Positions 44,077 through 52,049 of a stretch of 64,000 bases of DNA are shown here, in pieces; within the stretch, counting starts at the first letter, position 1; every line of letters starts with the position of its first letter. This DNA comes from Marinimicrobium agarilyticum DSM 16975 (GTDB lineage: Bacteria; Pseudomonadota; Gammaproteobacteria; Pseudomonadales; Cellvibrionaceae). A program made the translations under genes and the position numbers. The stretch is from NCBI RefSeq assembly GCF_000423345.1, contig NZ_AUHU01000003.1:248001-312000 (forward strand), in the 5' to 3' direction. Under the pieces are notes generated by a model. That model searched no databases. It had not been told where the DNA came from and worked only from the letters and a program-made list of their open reading frames with translations.

Positions 44077-44275
44077 GCGCTCGACAAAATCGTTACAAAA
44101 AATAATAACTGCTTTTATTTCAGTGGCTTAGGTTGGGTCGAGCGGAGAGGGGAGGAAAAATCGAAGGCGGAGCATCCCGAAATTCGAGCACTATGCCTGT
44201 GCAACAGCGCCCTTAAACAATGCAAAACGGTGCATCCGGCAAAGCGCTAATTTGAATCAAAAAAGGGCAAGACGT

Positions 44276-44299
44276 GGTGCAGCCGCACCGTGGTAGTGC
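44276..44299. promoter_or_regulatory. Candidate NtrC enhancer site
   Basis: GCACC-GTGGT-AGTGC (44285-44299) is one base from the inner NtrC dyad GCACC-N5-GGTGC, and an overlapping GGTGC-AGCC-GCACC palindrome lies at 44276-44289. It sits about 115 bases upstream of the predicted nasA start, a typical enhancer distance. Confidence 0.5.
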
Positions 44300-44381
44300 T
44301 CGAGTGGTTTTTTTGAGTAAAAAACAGGCAAAACGACGGCCTATAGTGAAAGCATAGACCCGGAAACGGACAAGCGACGAC

Positions 44382-44398
44382 TTGGTTTAGTTATTGCA
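44382..44398 (+). promoter_or_regulatory. Weaker sigma-54-like promoter for nasA
   Basis: TTGGTTTAGTTATTGCA keeps GG-N10-GC and the TTGCA -12 element but lacks the CAC after TGG. It is about 75 bases before the nasA ATG, mirroring the arrangement at cobA. Confidence 0.55.
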
Positions 44399-44470
44399 CC
44401 CTTATTGCTAACGCAAAACCTTCGATGGACGCCGGCGATCAGTCGGCCGTGTTTTTGGAAAGGCCAAGTC

Positions 44471-47197
44471 ATGACAGTCAAACTGCACGAACCCGTTCAA
44501 GTCGAGCCCCGCGCGCCGCGGGAGAAAACCATTGCCACCACCTGCGCCTACTGTGGTGTTGGCTGTGGCATTCGGGCCACCGTCAATGCCGACAAGCGAG
44601 AGGTGAAGGTGGAGGGTGACCCCGAGCACCCGGCGAACTACGGTCGCCTCTGCTCCAAGGGCATGGCCCTCGGTGAAACGGTGGGCGAGACCGGGCGCTT
44701 GCTCCACCCCAAAGTGGACGGGAGGCAGACCTCCTGGAATGAAGCGCTGCAACGGGTGGCCGAAGGCTTTATCGATACCATCGTCAAACACGGCCCCGAT
44801 GCCGTTGCCTTTTATGTGTCCGGCCAGCTTCTGACCGAGGACTACTACCTGGCCAACAAATTGATGAAGGGCTTTATCGGTAGCGGCAACATCGACACCA
44901 ATTCCCGCCTTTGTATGTCCTCCAGCGTCGCCGGACACAAGCGCGCCTTCGGCAGCGACACCGTACCGGGTTGCTACAGCGATCTGGAAGAAGCGGACAT
45001 GCTGGTGCTCACCGGGTCCAACCTCGCCTGGTGCCACCCGGTGCTATACCAGCGGATCAAGGCTGCGAAGCAACAACGGCCCCATATGAAAGTGGTGGTG
45101 GTCGACCCCCGTCGTACCGATACCTGCGAGCTGGCGGACCTGCACCTGCCCATTCAGCCGGGTACCGATGTGGCCCTGTTCAACGGCGTGCTCGCCCACC
45201 TGGCGCAGCAGGGCGCGGTGAATGAAGATTTCATTCAGGCCCATACCGAGCAGTACACCGAAGGGCTGGTGGCCGCCATGGAAGACGGTGGCGACCGCCA
45301 GGCGCTGGCGAAGCAGCTGGGTGTGTCGGACTACCAACTGGAAACCTTCTTCCAATGGTTTGAAAAAACCGAGAAAGTCGTGACCGTCTATTCCCAGGGC
45401 GTGAACCAGTCCACTGCCGGCTCCGACAAGGTCAACAGCATCATCAACTGTCACCTCGCCACCGGGCGCATCGGCCGGCCGGGTATGGGGCCTTTCTCCG
45501 TGACCGGCCAGCCCAACGCCATGGGCGGTCGGGAAGTGGGCGGTCTGGCCAACACCCTGGCGGCGCACATGGAGTTTGATAATGCCGACCATTGGGACCT
45601 GGTCAGTGAGTTCTGGAATACCGATAACCTGGCCACCCGCCCCGGCATGAAAGCGGTGGACATGTTCGATGCCGTCGCCACTGGTAAAATCAAAGCCATC
45701 TGGATCATGGCCACCAACCCGGTCATGAGCCTGCCCAATGCCGACAAGGTCAAACAGGCCCTGAAAGACTGCCCGCTGGTCGTGGTGTCGGACTGCATAG
45801 AAGACACTGACACCACCCGCCTGGCGGATGTGCTCCTCCCCGCCGCCGGCTGGGCGGAGAAATCCGGCACGGTTACCAACTCCGAGCGGCGCATCTCGCG
45901 CCAGCGGGCCATGCTGCCGCCTTTGGGGGACGCCCGCCCGGACTGGTGGATCATCGCCGAGCTGGCCAGGAAAATGGGGTACGGCGAGGCCTTCGACTAC
46001 GCCAGCGAGGCGGAAGTGTTCAGCGAGTACGCCCGCCTGACCGGCGAGGGCAACAACGGCTCGCGGGACCTGGACATCAGCCTGTACGCCAACCTGACGT
46101 TGAACGAATACGACCAACTGCCGCCCCGGCAGTGGCCACTGCCCGCCGGCAAAACTCCCGAGGGCGCGCCGGAAGAAGCGGATCAACGTATGTTTCGTGA
46201 CGGGGTTTTCTTTACCCCCTCGGGCCGGGGCCGCTTTGTGGCCGTGCGCTATCGTGCCCCGGCATCCACCGTGGACGCCGACTACCCGTTAACGTTAAAT
46301 ACCGGTCGCATCCGCGACCAATGGCACAGCATGACCCGCACCGGCCTCGCTTCACGCCTGTGTGGCCACCTACCGGAACCCTTCCTGAGCGTCCACCCGC
46401 AGGACGCCGGGCGCTACCAACTGAAAGAAGGCGCCCTGGTGGATGTCACCAGCCGACAGGGGCGGGCCCGTGTGCGGGTCCAGGTCACCGATGAAGTGGG
46501 TGTGGGGCAAGTGTTCATGCCCATGCACTGGAACGACGTCTTCGCCAGCCAGGCTCGCGTCGCTGCCCTGGTGGGCGAGAACGTCGACCCCACTTCGGGC
46601 CAGCCGGAAAACAAATTCACCCCGGTCACCGTCGCCCCCTGGTACCAGGCCTCCGAAGCGTTGGTGGTCAGCCGGGCACCATTGAACACGCTCGAAGCGG
46701 ACTACTGGGCCATGCGCCGGGTCAACGGCGGCTACCTCTACCGCGTCGCCAGCGAGCAGCCCCCGGAAGTGCTCGACCAACAGCTACAGGCCCTGTGCGA
46801 GCGCGGTGACCAGCAACTCTCCTTCGGTCACCCCGAGCAGGGCGAATTCCGCCGCGCCCTGGTGCGCGAAGGCCAGCTGCACATGGCCTACTCCGTGGCC
46901 GAGCACTTCGGCGGCCGAGACTTCAACTGGCTGGGCGACCTGCTCGAGGGCGACTTCGCCGCCAGCGCCATGCGCGCCCTGCTCAGCGGGAAACCGGACG
47001 AGAGCCAGTCCAAAGGCAAACTCGTCTGCGCCTGCAAACAAGTAGGCTACAACACCCTCTGCAACGCTATCCGCGACAAAGGCATCGACACCGTCGACGC
47101 CCTCAGCGCCGAAACCACCGCCGGCACCGGCTGCGGCTCCTGCCTGCCGGAGCTGGAACAGATCATCGCCAAGGAAAGTGCGCACGAAGCGGCATAG
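44471..47197 (+). CDS. nasA: Assimilatory nitrate reductase catalytic subunit
   Basis: 908-residue molybdopterin oxidoreductase. The N-terminal [4Fe-4S] site is CAYCGVGC...LCSKG (Cys25, 28, 32, 61). Moco domains include MSSSVAGHKRAFGSD, DPRRTDTCELADLHLPI-like, GRIGRPGMGPFSVTGQPNAMGGREVG in pieces, and the TGRIRDQWHSMTRTG C-terminal MGD-binding block. A BFD-like [2Fe-2S] domain closes the protein (CACKQVGYNT, GTGCGSCLPELE). ATG 44471 follows GGAAAGG by seven bases. It reduces nitrate to nitrite in the cytoplasm, feeding NirBD. No NasB-type reductase or nitrate transporter gene is next to it. Confidence 0.95.
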   Translation: MTVKLHEPVQVEPRAPREKTIATTCAYCGVGCGIRATVNADKREVKVEGDPEHPANYGRLCSKGMALGETVGETGRLLHPKVDGRQTSWNEALQRVAEGFIDTIVKHGPDAVAFYVSGQLLTEDYYLANKLMKGFIGSGNIDTNSRLCMSSSVAGHKRAFGSDTVPGCYSDLEEADMLVLTGSNLAWCHPVLYQRIKAAKQQRPHMKVVVVDPRRTDTCELADLHLPIQPGTDVALFNGVLAHLAQQGAVNEDFIQAHTEQYTEGLVAAMEDGGDRQALAKQLGVSDYQLETFFQWFEKTEKVVTVYSQGVNQSTAGSDKVNSIINCHLATGRIGRPGMGPFSVTGQPNAMGGREVGGLANTLAAHMEFDNADHWDLVSEFWNTDNLATRPGMKAVDMFDAVATGKIKAIWIMATNPVMSLPNADKVKQALKDCPLVVVSDCIEDTDTTRLADVLLPAAGWAEKSGTVTNSERRISRQRAMLPPLGDARPDWWIIAELARKMGYGEAFDYASEAEVFSEYARLTGEGNNGSRDLDISLYANLTLNEYDQLPPRQWPLPAGKTPEGAPEEADQRMFRDGVFFTPSGRGRFVAVRYRAPASTVDADYPLTLNTGRIRDQWHSMTRTGLASRLCGHLPEPFLSVHPQDAGRYQLKEGALVDVTSRQGRARVRVQVTDEVGVGQVFMPMHWNDVFASQARVAALVGENVDPTSGQPENKFTPVTVAPWYQASEALVVSRAPLNTLEADYWAMRRVNGGYLYRVASEQPPEVLDQQLQALCERGDQQLSFGHPEQGEFRRALVREGQLHMAYSVAEHFGGRDFNWLGDLLEGDFAASAMRALLSGKPDESQSKGKLVCACKQVGYNTLCNAIRDKGIDTVDALSAETTAGTGCGSCLPELEQIIAKESAHEAA

Positions 47198-47447
47198 CCC
47201 GCCCAAGGGCTACAGGGAACGTAGCCGCCATCGCCTTAATCTCCTGATGCCACAATCCCAAGCGGCGCCGCTTGCGTGGACAGGCTTGCGCGGACGGCTT
47301 TAAAGAACAACAATACTCGACAATCGGTACGCACTTAACCCTGTTCCCGCATGTAACCACATGAAAAACAAACACAATTTATTCCCCGGTTGAAACGGTA
47401 GGGTTATGGTTCAGTGGCTTCGTCATCAATAGGTGTTGGTAAAAATC

Positions 47448-47807
47448 ATGAGTAAATCGATGAAGGCGGTACTTCTATCAGCCTTGGTGTTTCCTGGTAT
47501 AGGGCACTTCTCCCTAAAGAAGCCGCTGCAAGGTTCGATACTGTCGGGCATATCCATCATTTGTCTTTATTTTGTTCTTACAACTGTCATGGACGTTGCG
47601 CAAGAATTGAGTGTGAAAATTCAAAGTGGCGAAGTTCCCTTTGACGTTGCCAAAATAAATGAGCTGGCGTCTCAGTCGTTGGCCGGGAGTGGTGGCCAAG
47701 CTGTTAACCTTTCTTCTCTATTGTTGATCATTTGTTGGATTGTCGGTGTGGTTGATTCCTTTCGTATTGGGCGGTCGAAGGAAAAAAGAGGTGCTACTCC
47801 CGGTTAA
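47448..47807 (+). CDS. Small membrane protein, unknown function
   Basis: About 120 residues. Two or three hydrophobic segments: AVLLSALVFPGIGHFSL, SILSGISIICLYFVLTTVM and LSSLLLIICWIVGVVDSF. The PGIGHF-like N-terminus followed by a helix, a soluble stretch and a C-terminal helix recalls small DUF5683/TM2-like proteins, but no family is certain. Codon use and AT content differ from the upstream nas genes. Start taken at ATG 47448; ATG 47460 is possible. Confidence 0.7.
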   Translation: MSKSMKAVLLSALVFPGIGHFSLKKPLQGSILSGISIICLYFVLTTVMDVAQELSVKIQSGEVPFDVAKINELASQSLAGSGGQAVNLSSLLLIICWIVGVVDSFRIGRSKEKRGATPG

Positions 47808-48101
47808 AAAGCCTAAAAGCGACTGCTGCAAGCGTGAATTGGGTATCAGCCTGCACCCCAACCTCACACTGGATGGCAAAGCCCTATTGTTGTTCGGAAA
47901 TGGCCAAAGATTGATCAGTTCATACAGAATATTGGCAGCCCCGCCAAAATCAGGCACACTTTGCAAAACGTGCCTGCGCGCCCTGACAACTTGGATGTTT
48001 GCCATGAAAATACTCAGGTATCAGTAAGTTGCCGCCATTTTTTCGAGTGAATGCTTGGGGGATATCGTGCCAGCTCGATATACAGCTGTTAAGTGAATCG
48101 T
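47808..48101. other. AT-rich gap without a recognisable gene
   Basis: Open frames on both strands here do not resemble a known family. A short hairpin ATATCG-TGCCAGCT-CGATAT lies near 48062-48081, followed by GTTAAG, which might be a degenerate cassette end. Confidence 0.4.
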
Positions 48102-48242
48102 ATGAAACTACCACTTCTAGTGTTGTTTTTGTTATTTCCCGGGATCGGCTTCGCTGAATCCAAATTCTACATAGGAAAATGGGAGGCGGTTCAACCAGTT
48201 CACGCTCAGTTCTTTAGCTATAATTTTGTCAAACAAAAGTAA
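48102..48242 (+). CDS. Short exported peptide or truncated secreted protein
   Basis: 46 codons. The first 18 residues form a clear signal peptide (MKLPLLVLFLLFPGIGFA), followed by 28 residues starting ESKFYIGKWEAVQP. The mature part is too short for a usual domain and begins like a truncated lipocalin-like or small secreted protein, so this may be the 5' remnant of a longer gene. No strong ribosome binding site was seen. Confidence 0.45.
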   Translation: MKLPLLVLFLLFPGIGFAESKFYIGKWEAVQPVHAQFFSYNFVKQK

Positions 48243-48403
48243 ATATAACAAGAGTATTTTATTCGATATTTTGGTCAACGATTGAAAATCAGCGTCAGCC
48301 AAAGTGCGCCAAATATAGGTGGGATGTGCATGCCAAGGGTCAATGAATGGCGATAAATTTGAGTGAAGTTGACGGTGTCAACCATCCGGCGGATAGAGAA
48401 GGC

Positions 48404-48484
48404 GTATAACCATCCAAGGTGTGGAGCATTTTTCTCCTCGTTTCTCTCAAAGCGTAGAGAATTCTCCTGCTTGGATCGTTAGTT
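48404..48484. repeat. attC-like inverted repeat upstream of the NUDIX gene
   Basis: TAACCATCCAAG (48407-48418) and CTTGGATCGTTA (48470-48481) are complementary except for one base, about 80 bp overall, with the right end reading GTTAG. Size and TAAC/GTTA ends resemble integron attC sites, but the spacer bases that are unpaired in true attC sites are paired here. Confidence 0.4.
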
Positions 48485-48510
48485 GGAAAATAGGATAGGA
48501 GGTGGCCACA

Positions 48511-48963
48511 ATGGAAACAAGACAATGTTCTCGTTTAATGATCATAAATGAAAAAGGCGAGCTGTTACTCTTTCAGTACAAGGATGAACACTCTAGATGT
48601 CCGTTTTGGGCAACCGTTGGTGGAGAGTTGAAGGCAGGGGAGTCGTACCTTGATGCTGCAAAGCGAGAGTTGTACGAAGAAACTGGTCTTGGGGGTGAAG
48701 TGGGTCCATTGGTGATGGAGCGAGAAGACGTATTCGCAGTAGCTCGTTCAACTCCAGCCCTATGGCAAGAGAAGTATTATCACGTGCACTGTAATTCGAC
48801 TGACAAAGTGTTCGCCGCAGAATGGACGGACGAGGAAAAGAGTACCATTCAAAAATGGAAGTGGTGGTCTGTTGAGGACATCAAAAGTGGCATTCATGAG
48901 TTTAAGCCATCTTGTATACCTGATTTACATGAAAAGTTACTTAGATATGGGAAGTTGGCCTAA
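48511..48963 (+). CDS. NUDIX hydrolase
   Basis: 150 residues with a Nudix box: GGELKAGESYLDAAKRELYEETGL (GX5EX7REUXEEXGU pattern, residues about 37-59, split here by description). ATG 48511 follows AGGAGGT (48497-48503) by seven bases; the GTG inside that ribosome binding site is rejected. The stop codon lies inside GCCTAAC, the left end of an attC-like element, as in integron cassettes. Substrate is probably a nucleoside diphosphate derivative but cannot be specified. AT-richer than the flanking operons. Confidence 0.88.
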   Translation: METRQCSRLMIINEKGELLLFQYKDEHSRCPFWATVGGELKAGESYLDAAKRELYEETGLGGEVGPLVMEREDVFAVARSTPALWQEKYYHVHCNSTDKVFAAEWTDEEKSTIQKWKWWSVEDIKSGIHEFKPSCIPDLHEKLLRYGKLA

Positions 48964-49071
48964 CAAATTTGTGCAGCCACATACCACTATGATGAAACTT
49001 GTTTGTCGCGATTGCTCCATTTTTCACAAAAACGCTACCCGAAAATTATGCCGGTGGCCCTGCTGTTAGTA
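48958..49071. repeat. attC-like element after the NUDIX gene
   Basis: Left end GCCTAAC fits the attC RYYYAAC core exactly. CTAACA (48960-48965) pairs with TGTTAG (49064-49069), and GCAGCCAC (48973-48980) pairs with GTGGCCCTGC (49054-49063) apart from a two-base bulge. 114 bp, ending in GTTAG just before the ribosome binding site of the next gene. Confidence 0.42.
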
Positions 49072-49087
49072 ACAAGGAGAAATGCTC

Positions 49088-49573
49088 GTGAAGAAAATAG
49101 TGAACTTTATGGTAGTACTATTTCTGCTATGTCCCTTATATGGTTATTCCAGTGAAGAAGGGATTTCTAACGTTGTTGATGCGTTTAGTCTATCAATCAA
49201 AGAGAAAGACAAATCGAAATTCCTGAGCTTGTTTGTTGAAAAGGGTGTTAGCTGGATTGGAGTCTTCTCGGAAGAAGAGTATCAGGGTCTGAATAAGAAC
49301 AGCGAAGGGCAAGGAAATGTTCCCGGGAAACTCTTTCATGGTAGTCCGGAGCAATTTATAGATTGGGTTGTTGGTTTAGAGGGGGACCCTAGAGAAGAGT
49401 TCGAGAATATAAAAATATTTACAGACGGAAATGTGGCCAGTGTCTACTTTGAATACAAGTTCTATTTAAATGGCGATTTGCAAAATTGGGGGGATGAAAG
49501 CTGGCTTCTCGTTAAATCTGAAGCCGGATGGAAAATACAGGCAGTAAACTTTTCATATACAAGTGGAAATTAG
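49088..49573 (+). CDS. Exported NTF2/SnoaL-like small protein
   Basis: 161 residues from GTG 49088, chosen because AGGAG (49075-49079) is eight bases upstream; ATG 49082 is only two bases from it. A signal peptide (VVLFLLCPLYGYS) precedes a chain with VVDAFSLSIKEKDKSKFLSLFVEKG-like helices and VASVYFEYKFYLNGDLQNWGDESWLLVKSEAGWKIQAVNFS-like strands. This is the layout of NTF2-like or lumazine-binding-like folds. No catalytic residues can be named. It may be the gene of a second mobile cassette. Confidence 0.7.
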   Translation: MKKIVNFMVVLFLLCPLYGYSSEEGISNVVDAFSLSIKEKDKSKFLSLFVEKGVSWIGVFSEEEYQGLNKNSEGQGNVPGKLFHGSPEQFIDWVVGLEGDPREEFENIKIFTDGNVASVYFEYKFYLNGDLQNWGDESWLLVKSEAGWKIQAVNFSYTSGN

Positions 49574-49688
49574 TGCAAAGAAGCGACTGTGATTCCAAGT
49601 TATCCCCTGCAGCGGTAAGTAGGTGCGTTGCGGAGTTCTCCTCTCCGCTTTCGCTACCACGGACATAGCTGCCCCTTTGGTCCATATG

Positions 49689-49958
49689 TCAGGGATGGCC
49701 GTATCGCTGCTCGCGGTGGGTCCAGTTGCCCGTCAATCTTCCGTTGTCGGAAAAGGCCAGTGAGGTGGTATAGGCTTTGTCTTTGTTCCAGCGGGACCAG
49801 AGCAGCATCAGCTCGCCGGTCTTGCTGCGATACGGCCAGGGTCCAACGGTCATGACTACGCGGATTTCCTCGCCCTCGTGGCGCCCTGCGGGCCTGGGAT
49901 GTCGAGTGGCGCAGGTGTCTATGTAGCGGGGTGATGGGGCGATGGATGTTGTGGACAT
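49689..49958 (-). pseudogene. Fragment of a GH43-type glycoside hydrolase
   Basis: Residues about 39-80 of this 89-codon frame (TVGPWPYRSKTGELMLLWSR, then YTTSLAFSDNGRLTGNWTHRE) match the late-domain pattern of GH43 enzymes, where GPFLYRTKxGKLLMLWS and GKLxGPW recur. The rest of the five-bladed propeller is missing on both sides, and the frame ends right after GHP. It is a remnant, not a working enzyme. The first ~30 residues are unrelated to GH43 and may be fused flank. Confidence 0.6.
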
Positions 49959-49982
49959 AGTGTCATGAAGACTACAATATCC

Positions 49983-49996
49983 ATTGAGCGGTCAAT
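49983..49996. promoter_or_regulatory. ATTGA-N4-TCAAT palindrome beside the GH43 remnant
   Basis: ATTGAGCGGTCAAT has the form of a TetR-family operator. The 13-mer TGGACATAGTGTC next to it (49952-49964) also occurs at the start of the TetR gene (61881-61893), including the reverse-strand ATG. A relic of a TetR-type promoter and start codon is possible. The 49,574-50,081 gap otherwise holds only the GH43 fragment. Confidence 0.35.
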
Positions 49997-50081
49997 TACA
50001 GAACGATTACCGTTGTTAACGTATCCCATTATCATAACTTGTCAGACGGCAGGGTGTGGGACAGAGATAGAGGCTGGTAGC

Positions 50082-50909
50082 ATGAAAAACGTTTTTAACA
50101 TTAAGGCAGCGATGTTGCTCACTATGTGTGGCCTCGTAAGCTGCACGCTGGTGCACAAAGATCAACAGAGCGCCGCCCCTGATACCGCAGAAGCGCCGGT
50201 GGATGGCGGCCTGGAGAAGTATGAGGCCTATACCCAGCAATTCTCCAGTCCCACTGTGATTACCCAGAATCACGCGACGGGCCATGTGGGGGACTTTTTC
50301 TTCACACACTGGAAAGATGGCGGTTCCACGTCGCTCTCCTTGGACACCGATGGCGAGTTCAGCGTCGACTGGGAAGGTGGCGGCTACAACTATGTCGGTG
50401 GCCCCGGGTGGCACTTCGGTGACGAGGACCGGGTTATCGGCTATCGTTTCGACGAAGACAGTGGCGCAAGCTATATCACCTTGTACGGATGGGGCTATGA
50501 CGAGACCATGCCCACCTCTGACCCGGCCCACTTGGTGGAGTACTACATTCTGCAGCGGTGGACCTACGATCCAAGCCAGGATGGTGTCTACGGGAAAACC
50601 TTCACCAGCAACGGGGTAGAGTATTCCACATACCGCTCGGTTCGGGAGCAGAAGCCGTCCATCAATGGTCCGTCCACCTTCTACCAGTACTGGAGCAAAC
50701 CTACTGAGGAGCGGCCACTGGGAGAAGACCATGAGATTATCTTTGCGGACCACCTCAAGGCATGGGCGGACACCGGGTGGATTATCCCGGATATGAATAA
50801 CTTTAACGCGAGTGATGACCCCACGTACCAGGTGATGGCGGTTGAGGTGTTCAACCCCGCCAATGACGGTACGGCCTCTGGCCAAGTGTGGGACGCGACG
50901 CCCCAATAG
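50082..50909 (+). CDS. GH11 endo-xylanase, lipoprotein form
   Basis: 275 residues. Lipoprotein-like signal with GLVSC (Cys21), a short linker, then a single GH11 jelly-roll (about 50-270). Key segments: VDWEGGGYNYVGGPGW, YITLYGWGY, LVEYYILQRW with nucleophile Glu153, the thumb-like region, FYQYWSKP, and acid/base Glu255 in MAVEVFN. It cleaves beta-1,4-xylan. Most GH11 enzymes are freely secreted and many carry CBMs; this one is probably anchored and has none. ATG 50082 is chosen because it begins the lipoprotein signal. The next gene starts 10 bases later. Confidence 0.88.
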   Translation: MKNVFNIKAAMLLTMCGLVSCTLVHKDQQSAAPDTAEAPVDGGLEKYEAYTQQFSSPTVITQNHATGHVGDFFFTHWKDGGSTSLSLDTDGEFSVDWEGGGYNYVGGPGWHFGDEDRVIGYRFDEDSGASYITLYGWGYDETMPTSDPAHLVEYYILQRWTYDPSQDGVYGKTFTSNGVEYSTYRSVREQKPSINGPSTFYQYWSKPTEERPLGEDHEIIFADHLKAWADTGWIIPDMNNFNASDDPTYQVMAVEVFNPANDGTASGQVWDATPQ

Positions 50910-50919
50910 AGTTCAACTG

Positions 50920-51321
50920 ATGCGTGACGTCAAACATATCAGCACTTATATTGATCGCCCTCCAGGCGATGTTTATGAGTTTGCCTCGAACCCCGAGAAC
51001 CTGCCACGTTGGGCAGCGGGGTTGGCCAGCTCTGAGATCAAACGAGAGGGAGACTCATGGGTGGCTGAGGCGCCGTTCGGAAAGGTTAAGATTCGGTTTT
51101 CCGGGGCGAATAGGTTTGGCGTCATGGATCACGATGTTGAGCTTGAGTCGGGGCTGATCGTTCATAACCCAATGCGGGTTGTTCCTAACGGGGATGGCAG
51201 CGAGTTCATATTCACATTGCTGCGGCAACCGGGAATGTCTGATGAGCAATTTTCAGAAGACGCGAGTGCAGTAGACAAAGATCTAAAAACACTAAAAGAA
51301 CTTCTTGAACGAAATTTTTGA
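50920..51321 (+). CDS. SRPBCC (polyketide cyclase-like) family protein
   Basis: 133 residues with the START/SRPBCC pattern: TYIDRPPGDVYEFASNPENLPRWAAGL, WVAEAPFGKVKIRF, DVELESGLIVHNPMRVVPNGDGSEFIFTL and a C-terminal long helix (ASAVDKDLKTLKELLER). Cytosolic hydrophobic-ligand-binding fold of unknown ligand. It directly follows the GH11 gene, but a functional link is doubtful. Start at ATG 50920 gives the usual N-terminus. Confidence 0.8.
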   Translation: MRDVKHISTYIDRPPGDVYEFASNPENLPRWAAGLASSEIKREGDSWVAEAPFGKVKIRFSGANRFGVMDHDVELESGLIVHNPMRVVPNGDGSEFIFTLLRQPGMSDEQFSEDASAVDKDLKTLKELLERNF

Positions 51322-51454
51322 TTGACGTCTCGTTACGTCCCCAGAAGGCGTGAGCTCCTTGGAGATCGAAGACTCGCCTTCATGCGATGGCATCCATCAG
51401 CCAGCTGATATTAAAGAACAATAAATAAAATATAGATAGCGTTAAGGATAGTAT

Positions 51455-51913
51455 ATGCTTCAAGGAATAATGCTAGCGCTTCACGTGGGTCTTGGAACCG
51501 CCGCGGTCCTTATCGCCATTGGCGCCGCCCAGGCGATAAAGCGTCGAGGAGCGCATACCCTCCTTGGTAATCTGTATCATTGGATTTTCCTCGCAATGAC
51601 GGTGACCGCCTGTATTCTCGCCGCACTCGATTTCCAACGGTTGTGGTGGTTTCTGCCTATTGCGGTGATGTCATACTCCTTCGCACTGTTAGGATTCTTG
51701 GCCGCGAAACGAAAGCCGAAGAACTGGCTTAGACTACACGTCGTGGGACAAGGCGGATCGTTCATATCAATGTGTACGGCCATACTGGTGGTGAATATCG
51801 GGTCGGGTGTTTGGTTTGCCTGGATCGTGCCCACAGCTGTCGGTGCGCCATTGTTGGTTTGGTTCGGTCGGGAAATAAAGGCTGGGCGCAGGCCTAGAAC
51901 GTCGAACCATTGA
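51455..51913 (+). CDS. Four-helix membrane protein, DUF2306-like
   Basis: 152 residues, four transmembrane segments (residues about 5-27, 41-60, 66-84, 100-135). The pattern of an N-terminal HVGLGTAAVLIAIGAAQAIKRRGAHTLLGNLYHW in pieces, with conserved His and Gly-Asn before the second helix, resembles DUF2306-type predicted membrane proteins. AAGGA is six bases before the ATG. Function unknown. Confidence 0.7.
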   Translation: MLQGIMLALHVGLGTAAVLIAIGAAQAIKRRGAHTLLGNLYHWIFLAMTVTACILAALDFQRLWWFLPIAVMSYSFALLGFLAAKRKPKNWLRLHVVGQGGSFISMCTAILVVNIGSGVWFAWIVPTAVGAPLLVWFGREIKAGRRPRTSNH

Positions 51914-52049
51914 GGAGGGCTTCAGCTGTCGGGGCTCTTAAGCGAAGGCATAGGGACATGCACAGTAATGCAGGAGTTGTGTCTCGCGCTTTCCTATAGT
52001 CTACCTCGCATGTATTTGGATTTATTACATAAAAACTAGGAGAAGTTGT

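Noticed and set aside
43990-44470. ANTAR/NasR-type attenuator leader before nasA
   Set aside because: The GGTGC-AGCC-GCACC hairpin has a four-base loop and no second hexaloop hairpin with terminator follows; sigma-54/NtrC control explains the elements better.
47718-48027. Opposed 95-codon frames downstream of the small membrane gene
   Set aside because: No similarity to any family I recognise, overlap the real gene end, and no ribosome binding site.
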